Origin: Caldivirga sp. UBA161 | GTDB taxonomy: Archaea > Thermoproteota > Thermoprotei > Thermoproteales > Thermocladiaceae | Direction: 5' to 3' | Assembly: GCF_002506515.1 (NCBI RefSeq) | Contig: NZ_DAXS01000069.1 | Span: 1-13,862 of the forward strand | DNA length: 13,862 nucleotides | Shown: piece after piece, positions 6,482 to 13,694 of the stretch | How positions within the stretch are numbered: the first letter of the stretch is position 1 | Layout: the number at the start of each line of letters is the position of its first letter | Program-made: the position numbers and the translations under genes | Notes under the pieces: model-generated | Seen by the model: the letters and a program-made list of their open reading frames with translations, nothing else | Told to the model about the DNA's origin: nothing | Database searches by the model: none

Positions 6482-8122
6482 TCAGTGAAGGCTTTTAAGT
6501 ATACTTAGCATTAAATCTATGTTTAATTCACCAATAACCGTAGGTTTCTCAATACCTAAGTTAACCAGTACCTCTGGGTCAACTTCACCAATACATCCAA
6601 TCCTAGAATCATTCACCAGCACCTCTACTGCGCGTACAGGTATAAAGGGTTTATCACCGCATTTACGTAGGTTAGCCGCCATTCCCAATGCCTTAAGGAG
6701 TGACTTAACTACTGATAATCCATCAGTTAAAGTGTATCCATCACCCATGAGTAGTACACCAACTCTTCTACTGGTGGCTGCAGTATTATCCTTTAACTCA
6801 ACCACATCGCCTATTTCAAAAGCTTCCAGTTTACCAACAAGCCTCTGATTAACCTTAACCGTTAGGAGCAGTGATGGTATGAGCGAACTACGGAGTGCTG
6901 AGTAATCCTTAATCTTAGGGTTACTTAATTTAACGAAGTTAATTAAGCCAATACTCCTCATTACCTCATCACTAATTAAGTTAAAGTTAACCACCTCCTG
7001 CAGCCCCATACCCAGCAGTAGGTCTCTAATGATACTACTCAAGTGCTCCACAGGGTGTTTAGAGCCGAAGTGTGTTGGGGGTGGTAGGTTTGGTTCAAGG
7101 TTATTGTAACCGAGGCCAATCGCAATGTCTTCAATGACATCAACGTAGCTGTGGACATCAATCCTATAGGGTGGGGCAAGCACATTAATTGAATCACCCA
7201 TGTCTGAGACTTTAAACCCCATCCTCATTAATACGCTGGTGGTTGCGTTGGGTTCAAGCCTCATACCTATTAAATCCTCAGCATCCTTTAGTTTAACGTT
7301 AATATTAATCCAATTAAGGCTTGGGGTAAGTTCACTATTGGCCCCGGTGGCCTCAATGGACTGTATTACAGGGTTCCTAGACCTTTCAGCCACTGAGGTA
7401 ACCATGATATTTAACACGCGTTTCATTAATTCAGGTTCAACACCAGTTACATCAATTAACACATTCCTAGTGGCCTCAGTTACTTTAGTTTCCTCACCAT
7501 TAAGTATCGGTGGGAATGAGAGAACCTTACCCTCATCATCAATTAATAGCGGGTACTCCCCAGGCTTAACTAAGCTTGAGTATGCCTTACCCTTCTCAGT
7601 TACATTAAGTACATCAGTAAGCGTCATGGATTCGCTGTAACCTAATGGCCTGTAGGTAGCCTCCTTAACAGTAACGTAACTGAAGGGTGGCTTAACAGTG
7701 TCAAGGTCGTATAAGCCTATTGACACTAGCCTCCTATCATCACCATAGTCCCTATGTAGTATCTCCTGAAGCTGGAAGAGTTGCCTAATAGCCTCATCAT
7801 TAAGTTCAACATTCCTTACAATGGCCATGTAGGCGTATGGCCTATAAGCCGGTGCCTTAGTTGCATCAAGTTTAGTGGCTGGCCCATCGACATTATACTC
7901 TGGTATGCTTCTTGAACCTAGGTATATGCCTATAGCCCTTCCAAGCCCCTCAGCTGAAAATAAGTCTGGCCTATCGTAATTAAGCTCAATGGCTACATAA
8001 TCACCCTTAACATCAGTGACTTCACCCTTAAAAACCTCTACAATATCCCTGAGGCCATCAGGTGTTAAATCCACCCGTGCTATTGAGGATAGGTCCCTTA
8101 GGGAGACTTCAATGGTTGGCAC
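6482..8122 (-). CDS. pheT: Phenylalanyl-tRNA synthetase beta subunit
   Basis: Beta subunit of the (alpha-beta)2 phenylalanyl-tRNA synthetase, cytoplasmic, 546 aa, the length typical of archaeal PheT (bacterial forms are near 800). It binds tRNA and edits mischarged Tyr-tRNAPhe. The N terminus MPTIEVSLRDL and ELNYDRPDLFSAEGLGRAI (46-64) are family signatures. Residues of about 90-250 form the B3/B4 editing region, and about 268-350 form the B5 domain, with PPYRIDVHSYVDVIEDIAIG in its second half. After HPVEHLSSIIRDLLLGMGLQEVVNFNL comes the catalytic-like core without class II motifs. The start is GTG, placed directly after the TAA of pheS (TAAGTG) with GGGGTGG just upstream as a likely SD site, so translation is coupled. 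Expected partner: PheS encoded just upstream. Confidence 0.97.
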   Translation of the reverse strand: MPTIEVSLRDLSSIARVDLTPDGLRDIVEVFKGEVTDVKGDYVAIELNYDRPDLFSAEGLGRAIGIYLGSRSIPEYNVDGPATKLDATKAPAYRPYAYMAIVRNVELNDEAIRQLFQLQEILHRDYGDDRRLVSIGLYDLDTVKPPFSYVTVKEATYRPLGYSESMTLTDVLNVTEKGKAYSSLVKPGEYPLLIDDEGKVLSFPPILNGEETKVTEATRNVLIDVTGVEPELMKRVLNIMVTSVAERSRNPVIQSIEATGANSELTPSLNWININVKLKDAEDLIGMRLEPNATTSVLMRMGFKVSDMGDSINVLAPPYRIDVHSYVDVIEDIAIGLGYNNLEPNLPPPTHFGSKHPVEHLSSIIRDLLLGMGLQEVVNFNLISDEVMRSIGLINFVKLSNPKIKDYSALRSSLIPSLLLTVKVNQRLVGKLEAFEIGDVVELKDNTAATSRRVGVLLMGDGYTLTDGLSVVKSLLKALGMAANLRKCGDKPFIPVRAVEVLVNDSRIGCIGEVDPEVLVNLGIEKPTVIGELNIDLMLSILKSLH

Positions 8123-9619
8123 TTAAACCACCCCAATGGGAGTCTTCATTGAGTCTATTTCCTTAATGTTATTAGTGTAGAGGGTTCTAATATCATCAAC
8201 ACCAAGTACAACCATTGCCAACCTATCTATTCCAACACCCCAGGCCGCAACCTTATACTCACTGCTTAAGCCAACTATCTTAAGCACCTCAGGCCTAAAC
8301 ATGCCTCCTGGGAAAACCTCAAGTTGCCCAAGCCTTGGGTGCTTCACGTAGCCTTCAACACTTGGTTCAGTGAAGGGGAAGTAAGCTGGCTTAAAGTAAA
8401 CCTTACCAAGCCTAAGCCTATTAGCAAGCTCAGTGAAGAAGCCCAGTAGGTTCCTAAAGGTAACCTCCTTACCCACTATTATGCCTTCAAGTTGGTGGAA
8501 CTCCATGAAGTGCGTGGGATCAGGTGTGTCAGGTCTATAGACCCTATCAAGTGAAAATAACCTATACTCACCTGGCCCCCTATGGTAAATCTGCCTAATA
8601 GTAACCAGCGTCGTGTGTGTTCTTAAAAGTACCCTAAGGGCTTCATCCCTACTCCACTTATATGACCAAACTAACTCATGCTGCTCACTAGCCCTCTCCA
8701 TAACCTCTACGGGGGTTTCCCTCGGCTTGAGCCTATTCTCAACATAGAATACGTCAGTTTCACGCCTAGCTGGGTGGTATTGAGGCACTAGGAGGGTGTC
8801 GAAGTTCCATAAGGCGGCGTCAACGTGTTCATCCTTAACCTCCTCAAACCCCATGGCTACTAGCTCATCCCTAATTTGATTCAGGAATTGAATGAAGGGG
8901 TGCTTACGCCTAATAGGCCTTAAGGGTACCTCCACAGCTAAGTCGAATTCCTTAAAGACCCCACTCCTCCAGGAACCTGAGGTTAAGTCGGCTGAGGTTA
9001 GGCTAGTTATTACCCTAGCACTTGTCAATTCACCAATCCTGTATAGGTTTAAGGCTTCCTGGGTTATGGTAACCATGAGCTTCTTCACTTGGTGAACCTT
9101 AACAAGCCCCCTACGCCTAGCCTCCTCCACTGGTTCAGGTAATTTACCAGCATACTCCATAGTACCCTTAATGCTGCTTAGGAATGACTTAAGTTCATTA
9201 ATGTAATTCATTAATTCACCCTCATTATCAGTTAAATTAATTACATTACCACTTAGATTAACCACCCTAAGCCTCCTAAGCCTACCTAAGGCTGCTGCGA
9301 ACTCCTCCCTACTTAAGCCTACTAATTTATTTAATTCGCTTAAACTTGCCTTACCACCTAATTCCCTCAACTTGGCTACAAGCCTCTCCTCAGGTAATCC
9401 TAATCTTAAGTACTCCCCACCAAGATCAGTTAATGTGACCCTCGTAACCAACCTATATTCAATACTAATAAGCCCTCTCACCCTAAGTTCCTCAAGATCC
9501 CTCATAATATCCTCAGCCCTCTTACCCACTTTACTTGCTAGGGAGTCTGCGTCAATGGGCTCATTAACCTCAGCCAGCGCTTTAATTATACTGTACTGTA
9601 ATGGTGGTAAAACAACCAT
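8123..9619 (-). CDS. pheS: Phenylalanyl-tRNA synthetase alpha subunit
   Basis: Catalytic alpha subunit charging tRNAPhe with phenylalanine, 498 aa. The first 150 or so residues contain tandem winged-helix-like segments (about 5-75 and 80-135), as in archaeal and eukaryotic enzymes, in place of the bacterial coiled coil. The class II core follows: motif 1 around HPFIQFLNQIRDELVAMGF (240-258), motif 2 around RTHTTLVTIRQIY to VYRPDTPDPTHFMEFHQLEG (333-379), and motif 3 GVGIDRLAMVVLG (461-473). ARRETDVFYVE (284-294) matches the conserved segment between motifs 1 and 2. Position 358 in motif 2 is SLDRVYR where most homologues have 'IGRVYR/FR'. ATG at 9619, with its own TATA box, 41 bp after the radical SAM stop. 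First gene of pheS-pheT-GDPD. Confidence 0.97.
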   Translation of the reverse strand: MVVLPPLQYSIIKALAEVNEPIDADSLASKVGKRAEDIMRDLEELRVRGLISIEYRLVTRVTLTDLGGEYLRLGLPEERLVAKLRELGGKASLSELNKLVGLSREEFAAALGRLRRLRVVNLSGNVINLTDNEGELMNYINELKSFLSSIKGTMEYAGKLPEPVEEARRRGLVKVHQVKKLMVTITQEALNLYRIGELTSARVITSLTSADLTSGSWRSGVFKEFDLAVEVPLRPIRRKHPFIQFLNQIRDELVAMGFEEVKDEHVDAALWNFDTLLVPQYHPARRETDVFYVENRLKPRETPVEVMERASEQHELVWSYKWSRDEALRVLLRTHTTLVTIRQIYHRGPGEYRLFSLDRVYRPDTPDPTHFMEFHQLEGIIVGKEVTFRNLLGFFTELANRLRLGKVYFKPAYFPFTEPSVEGYVKHPRLGQLEVFPGGMFRPEVLKIVGLSSEYKVAAWGVGIDRLAMVVLGVDDIRTLYTNNIKEIDSMKTPIGVV

Positions 9620-9644
9620 ACCCTACATCCCCGCTTACCAACCC

Positions 9645-9652
9645 TTATTAAG
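9645..9652 (-). promoter_or_regulatory. TATA-like box of pheS
   Basis: cttaataa on the minus strand, with 25 nt between it and the ATG at 9619, so transcription would start within a few bases of the ATG. It lies in the 41-bp gap after the radical SAM gene and would let pheST-GDPD be transcribed independently. Confidence 0.4.
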
Positions 9653-9660
9653 CTTAACAC

Positions 9661-10815
9661 CTAGCCGCTGATGAATGGGCAAAATGGGTCAGGGCCATTT
9701 AATGAACCATACTTAGCGTAAGCTCTAGCTGGGCACCCTCCCTGGCATAGCTCAAAGAATGGGCACTTGGTACATGATGAATTATGTACCCTATTCCTAA
9801 AGGCCTTAAATCCACTTACCCATACCTTACCTAAATCATCCCACCTAACATTACCCTCCCTGAACTCCGGCCTCATTAATAATTCACAGCCGTAAATATC
9901 ACCATTAGCGTCAATCACAAGCCTACTCTTACCAGCTGGGCATATACCATAGTTAGTGACCTTAAGCCTATTAAGTAATTCCTCAGCCTCACTATAGGCC
10001 TTACTCATGAGGTTCATTAACCCAAACCTAAAGCCACTATACACAACCTTAACATTAATGCTACCTAACTTACTTAACTTAACTAATACCTCGTATGCCA
10101 ACTCATTACTAATACCTAAGTTACCTCCACTGGCTCTACCAAATTCCTGAACCCTAATGAATGTTACCGCAGGAACATTTAAGCTGGCAGCCAGTTTAAC
10201 AAAGTCCTCTACATAATCAGTATTACTGATTGTAACGGTATATGATAATGTTACGGTAATTCCCGCTTTCTTAAGGTGCTTAATGGCATTAATGGCTTTC
10301 CTGAAGGATCCATGGCCCCTAATTATATCGTTGATTACTGGGTTAGGTCCATCAAGGCTAACTTGAACCTGATCCACGCCTGAATCCCTTAGTTTAAGTG
10401 CCACCTCCTCACTTACCAGTGTTCCATTGGTACTTAGGGAGATGACCATACCATTCTCCTTACCCCTCTTAATTATGTCCAGTAAACCCCTGTTAAGTAG
10501 CAGGAGGGGTTCACCGCCAAGTAGGTAAAGGTACCTTACACCTAGTTCACTTAATTCATCCACAACCCTGATCCATTCATTAGTATTGAGTTCATTGGGT
10601 AACGGCCTAGAGGCTGATACATAGCAGGTAATGCACTTGAGGTTACATGCCCTAGTTAAGTAAAGGGTGGCATCCACTGGATTCTCCGAGCTAAGTAACT
10701 TAGCAAGGTTCTCAGCATAATCATTGGCATTAAGAGCTAGGATATGGGTTAATGGGGTAGCAGGGCATTCTGTGAGGAAGATCAACCCCATATCCTTAAT
10801 TAATTCATCAGCCAA
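9661..10815 (-). CDS. Radical SAM enzyme with SPASM domain
   Basis: S-adenosylmethionine radical enzyme, 384 aa. C57, C61 and C64 in RACNLKCITCY form the CxxxCxxC site for the SAM-binding 4Fe-4S cluster. GGEP at 100-103, STNGT at 128-132 and QVSLDG at 151-156 are further radical SAM barrel signatures. The C-terminal SPASM region carries C292, C310, C348, C351, C357, C361 and C379, enough for two auxiliary clusters. About 48 residues precede the barrel, beginning with an acidic, hydrophobic segment. Relatives include peptide maturases (PqqE-like), sulfatase-maturing enzymes and the haem enzymes NirJ/AhbC/AhbD; no target or precursor peptide gene is visible nearby, so the reaction is open. The start is TTG at 10815, supported by AGGTGA (10822-10827) 6 nt upstream and an in-frame TGA at 10822-10824 that blocks a longer form. 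Confidence 0.9.
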   Translation of the reverse strand: MADELIKDMGLIFLTECPATPLTHILALNANDYAENLAKLLSSENPVDATLYLTRACNLKCITCYVSASRPLPNELNTNEWIRVVDELSELGVRYLYLLGGEPLLLLNRGLLDIIKRGKENGMVISLSTNGTLVSEEVALKLRDSGVDQVQVSLDGPNPVINDIIRGHGSFRKAINAIKHLKKAGITVTLSYTVTISNTDYVEDFVKLAASLNVPAVTFIRVQEFGRASGGNLGISNELAYEVLVKLSKLGSINVKVVYSGFRFGLMNLMSKAYSEAEELLNRLKVTNYGICPAGKSRLVIDANGDIYGCELLMRPEFREGNVRWDDLGKVWVSGFKAFRNRVHNSSCTKCPFFELCQGGCPARAYAKYGSLNGPDPFCPFISG

Positions 10816-10821
10816 GTTAAT

Positions 10822-10827
10822 TCACCT
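10822..10827 (-). promoter_or_regulatory. Strong SD site setting the TTG start of the radical SAM gene
   Basis: AGGTGA on the minus strand, 6 nt before the TTG at 10815, complementary to the usual crenarchaeal 16S 3' end (CACCU). It decides the start codon, since no ATG is available until residue 9. Confidence 0.6.
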
Positions 10828-10857
10828 AGCTAACTATTTCTAGATAATATACTAGGT

Positions 10858-10864
10858 TAAAAAT
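10858..10864 (-). promoter_or_regulatory. TATA-like box of the radical SAM gene
   Basis: tttttaa within aaatatttttaacc on the minus strand, centred about 46 nt before the TTG. It predicts a leader of roughly 20 nt that includes the SD site at 10822-10827, unlike the leaderless genes elsewhere in the window. Confidence 0.35.
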
Positions 10865-10982
10865 ATTTCGTAACCTTACTTTAATAAGTATGATTTATTG
10901 AATTAAGGATTATGTAGTTAATTTTGAATAAAAACAAGGTGCCAACTCAATTCAGCCTTCAAACTCATTATGCTATATATTA

Positions 10983-10999
10983 AATACCATTATGGTATT
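10983..10999. repeat. 17-bp palindrome between the radical SAM and RraA-like genes
   Basis: aataccat (10983-10990), one central T, then atggtatt (10992-10999): perfect 8-bp arms. It sits about 170 bp upstream of the radical SAM start and 83 bp beyond the RraA-like stop, next to another TATA-like stretch (tatttaata on the minus strand). It could be an operator for a dimeric regulator. The rest of the 266-bp gap (10816-11081) holds only very short open frames. Confidence 0.35.
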
Positions 11000-11081
11000 A
11001 TTCCATCTGCTATCGCATTTGAGGAAATTATGAGGGTATTCATCAATGGTTAATAAATAATGCTTTAATTTCACATCCCTC

Positions 11082-11735
11082 TTAAAGAACCCTATATTTA
11101 TTCCATATATCTTTAAGGTGAGCGCCCCTTCTTAATTCACTCTTAGCAATGCTCTCCTTACTTACCTTCTCAATAGCTCTATTGATTGCTTCATTCATCA
11201 CTTCCTTAGGTACAATAACCACACCATTAATATCACCAAACACTAAGTCACCCACCCTAACTTTCACATCACCCACAGTTACCTCGATCCCGTGGCCCTT
11301 AAACTCACCCCTACCCTTAATATCGTATGGTGTTTGGCCCATTGCGAATATTGGGAATCCAAGCCTTAAAACCTGATTAACATCTCTAACTAAACCATGA
11401 ACAACAGCACCCCTAGCACCCCTCGCCATTGCCGCTGTGCTTGTTAATTCACCCCAAACAGCAGTCCTGCCTCTAATGGTTTCATTAACCTCAATAACAA
11501 CCACCGAATCCTCAGGAATAGAATCAACAGCCTCAATGAGTCCTTTATAAGGGTTATCGGGGTTAAGGCTGTTGGCTTCGTCAACGTACATTGGGTATGC
11601 GTACCCTATAACCACGTAGTTGGGGTTAATTGGAAGTATACCGCTTGGTAATGCATGATTATGGACACCTATTTCATCCAACACGTCTGAAATAACCGGT
11701 GAGTAAAGTATTCTACTTAAGTACTCTAAGTTCAC
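11082..11735 (-). CDS. RraA / 4-hydroxy-4-methyl-2-oxoglutarate aldolase-like protein
   Basis: RraA-like fold protein, 217 aa, the usual length of the family once annotated as 'dimethylmenaquinone methyltransferase'. Members with the metal-binding and catalytic residues are class II pyruvate aldolases cleaving 4-hydroxy-4-methyl-2-oxoglutarate or similar acids; RraA itself binds RNase E, which archaea lack, so an aldolase or related lyase is more likely (inference). Seen: AVWGELTSTAAMARGARGAV (92-111) with the G-E-L loop, and HGLVRDVNQV (113-122) with R117 and D118, the substrate-binding Arg and metal-binding Asp. GDLVFGDINGVVIVP is the conserved late strand segment. The start is GTG at 11735, supported by AGGTGA at 11742-11747, 6 nt upstream. 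Divergent from upp across 135 bp; no co-transcribed partner is visible. Confidence 0.88.
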   Translation of the reverse strand: MNLEYLSRILYSPVISDVLDEIGVHNHALPSGILPINPNYVVIGYAYPMYVDEANSLNPDNPYKGLIEAVDSIPEDSVVVIEVNETIRGRTAVWGELTSTAAMARGARGAVVHGLVRDVNQVLRLGFPIFAMGQTPYDIKGRGEFKGHGIEVTVGDVKVRVGDLVFGDINGVVIVPKEVMNEAINRAIEKVSKESIAKSELRRGAHLKDIWNKYRVL

Positions 11736-11741
11736 TTGGAT

Positions 11742-11747
11742 TCACCT
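11742..11747 (-). promoter_or_regulatory. SD site setting the GTG start of the RraA-like gene
   Basis: AGGTGA on the minus strand, 6 nt before the GTG at 11735; identical in sequence and spacing to the site before the TTG-started radical SAM gene. It supports the GTG over internal starts. Confidence 0.6.
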
Positions 11748-11769
11748 TAACTGTTTTACACTAATCATA

Positions 11770-11777
11770 CTTAAATA
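11770..11777 (-). promoter_or_regulatory. TATA-like box of the RraA-like gene
   Basis: tatttaag on the minus strand, centred about 38 nt before the GTG. Transcription would begin just at the SD site, giving a leader of about 12 nt. It lies back to back with the upp promoter. Confidence 0.4.
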
Positions 11778-11832
11778 CCCTACCTGGGTTTAATCATTAA
11801 AGGCACTTAATGGACTTTAAAAATCAGTACAT

Positions 11833-11842
11833 CCTTAAAAAG
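11833..11842 (+). promoter_or_regulatory. TATA-like box of upp
   Basis: ccttaaaaag centred about 33 nt before the ATG at 11871, predicting a leader of only a few bases. Another AT-rich run (tttaaaaa, about 11817-11824) lies further upstream and is less well placed. Confidence 0.4.
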
Positions 11843-11870
11843 GGCTTAGGGATAGCTGCACTGGTAATTC

Positions 11871-12530
11871 ATGGGGAAGGTGATAATTATTGATCACCCC
11901 CTGGCTCAGGATATATTAACGACGCTTAGGGATAGGAGGACTGGCCAAATTGAGTTTAGGAAGGGGTTGGTTAGGCTTGGTAGGTTAATAGGTTATGAGA
12001 TAATTAAGTCCTTTGAAACCTATAGTGTGGAGGTTGAGACACCCCTTGGTATTAAGGCTAGGGGGATTAGGATTAAGGATGTTGATAAGGTCATAATAGT
12101 TCAAGTACTTAGGGCAGCCATGCCCATGGTTGAGGGCCTTCTTAAGGCCTTCCCAGCGGCTAGAATAGGTGTTGTTAGTGCCAGGAGGATTGAGAATACT
12201 CATGTGCCTGGGTCAATGGAGTTTCAAATAGATGTTGGGTACTATAGGATTCCTGAAATACGTGATGAGGATACATTAATCATAGTTGATCCGATGCTAG
12301 CCACTGGATCAACAATATTATCCACCTTGGATATAGTGTATAGGCATGGGAAGCCTAAGAGGACCATAACTGTACATGTGATAGGCACTAAGTACGCCAT
12401 AGAGAGGATACTCGCCAAGTACCCGGATATTGATGTTTACTTAGTTGCAGTTGACCCAGAGCTGAATGAGAGGGGATTCATTGTACCTGGGCTCGGGGAT
12501 GCTGGGGATAGGGCCTACGGTGAAGCCTAA
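11871..12530 (+). CDS. upp: Uracil phosphoribosyltransferase
   Basis: Pyrimidine salvage enzyme making UMP from uracil and PRPP, cytoplasmic, 219 aa, normal length for the family. Seen: the N-terminal DHPLAQDILTTLRD segment typical of Upp, VLRAAMPMVEGL (79-90) with the conserved Arg, the PRPP-binding loop IVDPMLATGST (138-148), and the uracil-binding C-terminal segment IVPGLGDAGDR (204-214). The ATG at 11871 is nearly leaderless behind its TATA box, and no SD site precedes it. Its TAA overlaps the TAG of the convergent flavoprotein gene by two bases, so the two mRNAs would be complementary at their 3' ends. No uracil permease gene is present in the window. Confidence 0.96.
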   Translation: MGKVIIIDHPLAQDILTTLRDRRTGQIEFRKGLVRLGRLIGYEIIKSFETYSVEVETPLGIKARGIRIKDVDKVIIVQVLRAAMPMVEGLLKAFPAARIGVVSARRIENTHVPGSMEFQIDVGYYRIPEIRDEDTLIIVDPMLATGSTILSTLDIVYRHGKPKRTITVHVIGTKYAIERILAKYPDIDVYLVAVDPELNERGFIVPGLGDAGDRAYGEA

Positions 12531-13603
12531 GACCTCCAACTACTCCCCTTCTTGCCCCCAGCCTCAAGGAAGGACTCAACTGACTGCGCTATCCTCATGC
12601 CATGGGATAACGCCTTACCAATTAACGTCGGGCCATTAGTTACATCACCAGCGGCAAAGACGCCAATCCTAGTTGTCCTGCCCTGGGCATCAGTATCTAT
12701 AGTACCATTATGCCTTAACACTATGCCGCAGCACTCCTTCCTCATGGGTGGTGTTGGTATTTCACCAATAGCTGATATTAAAGTATCTACACTGAGTGTG
12801 AATTCAGAGCCAGGTATTGGCTCCGGGGCAGGCCTACCTGAGGCGTCTGGTTTACCCAGCCTCATTTTAATAATCTTAACAGCCTCAACATACTCCTTAC
12901 CACTAACCTCCACTGGTAATGTTAACTCAAGGAGCTTAATACCCCTCTGGATTAACCTATTTATCTCAGCCTTACCAGCAGGGGCCTCGTTTATAGTCCT
13001 CCTGTAGGATAAGTAAACTTCCTTAGCTCCCTCTAATTGGGACTCTATTGCGGCGTCAACAGCCGTTAAACCAGCCCCAACCACCATGGACTTTAAGCCT
13101 GTTTTAAAAACCTCAGACTTAGGTAAATAACCATGCTGGCTCGCGTATATTCTGAATAAGTAATCAAGGGCTAGGTATGATCCTTTAAGGTCCTCCCCAG
13201 GGATCTTAAGTTTCCTAGACTCCCACGTCCCTGTGGCTATCACTAAGGCATCATACTTATCTATCAACTCCTCCAGGTGAATCCTGCTCTTAACGAATTG
13301 ATCACCCTCAATCTTATACTCATCATCGCAGATAACCTTAACATTACTGAAGAAGTTAACCCCCAATTCCCTAAGCTCCCTCACACCAGCCCTAATGTTA
13401 TTCCAAGGTAGCCTCCAGTTGGGTATGGCGAAGAGTGTCATTCCACCTGGTTCAGGCATCCTATCGTAGACATCTACATCATACCCCTTGCATATCAAGT
13501 AACCAGCCGCACCTAAGCCCGCTGGCCCAGCCCCAATTATAGCCACCTTACCTTGCCTCTTACTAATCTTCTGACCTGGGCTACACTTTAATGCGAACTT
13601 CAT
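12527..13603 (-). CDS. GltD-like FAD/NAD(P)-dependent oxidoreductase lacking the Fe-S domain
   Basis: Flavoprotein resembling the small subunit of glutamate synthase and related electron-transfer subunits (NfnL/SudA-like), 358 aa. Seen: the FAD-binding VAIIGAGPAGLGAAGYL (20-36), EPGGM with IPNWRLP (51-66) typical of this group, ATGT (123-126), the NAD(P)-binding VVGAGLTAVDAA (174-185), and the second FAD segment GVFAAGDVTNGPTLIGKA (314-331). Normal GltD has about 450-480 residues because a cysteine-rich N-terminal domain with two 4Fe-4S clusters comes first; here only an 18-residue tail with a single Cys (C7) precedes the dinucleotide fold. No large subunit is adjacent, so its redox partner is unknown. 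A Cys-Cys pair at 291-292 is notable. ATG at 13603, behind a TATA box; an upstream continuation was not seen. Confidence 0.88.
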   Translation of the reverse strand: MKFALKCSPGQKISKRQGKVAIIGAGPAGLGAAGYLICKGYDVDVYDRMPEPGGMTLFAIPNWRLPWNNIRAGVRELRELGVNFFSNVKVICDDEYKIEGDQFVKSRIHLEELIDKYDALVIATGTWESRKLKIPGEDLKGSYLALDYLFRIYASQHGYLPKSEVFKTGLKSMVVGAGLTAVDAAIESQLEGAKEVYLSYRRTINEAPAGKAEINRLIQRGIKLLELTLPVEVSGKEYVEAVKIIKMRLGKPDASGRPAPEPIPGSEFTLSVDTLISAIGEIPTPPMRKECCGIVLRHNGTIDTDAQGRTTRIGVFAAGDVTNGPTLIGKALSHGMRIAQSVESFLEAGGKKGSSWRS

Positions 13604-13623
13604 GAATTAGGCTCTGTTTCGCT

Positions 13624-13632
13624 ATTTTTAAT
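13624..13632 (-). promoter_or_regulatory. TATA-like box of the GltD-like gene
   Basis: attaaaaat on the minus strand, centred about 25 nt before the ATG at 13603, predicting leaderless transcription and supporting this start for the shortened protein. Confidence 0.45.
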
Positions 13633-13694
13633 GTTTTTCACATGACTTTTAACTCAGTATTATGTTCATTTTACACTGTACTTTTAAACTTTCT

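Noticed and set aside
7200..7640. Open frame of 146 codons on the plus strand antisense to pheT
   Set aside because: It lies entirely within a well-supported pheT and has low-complexity Ser/Thr/Leu-rich composition typical of an antisense shadow.
10990..11043. 17-residue ATG frame on the minus strand ending inside the 17-bp palindrome
   Set aside because: No promoter or SD site, and its stop lies in the inverted repeat; coding is unlikely.
12552..13007. Open frame of 151 codons antisense to the GltD-like gene
   Set aside because: The opposite strand carries clear dinucleotide-binding motifs; this frame has no domain and no promoter.
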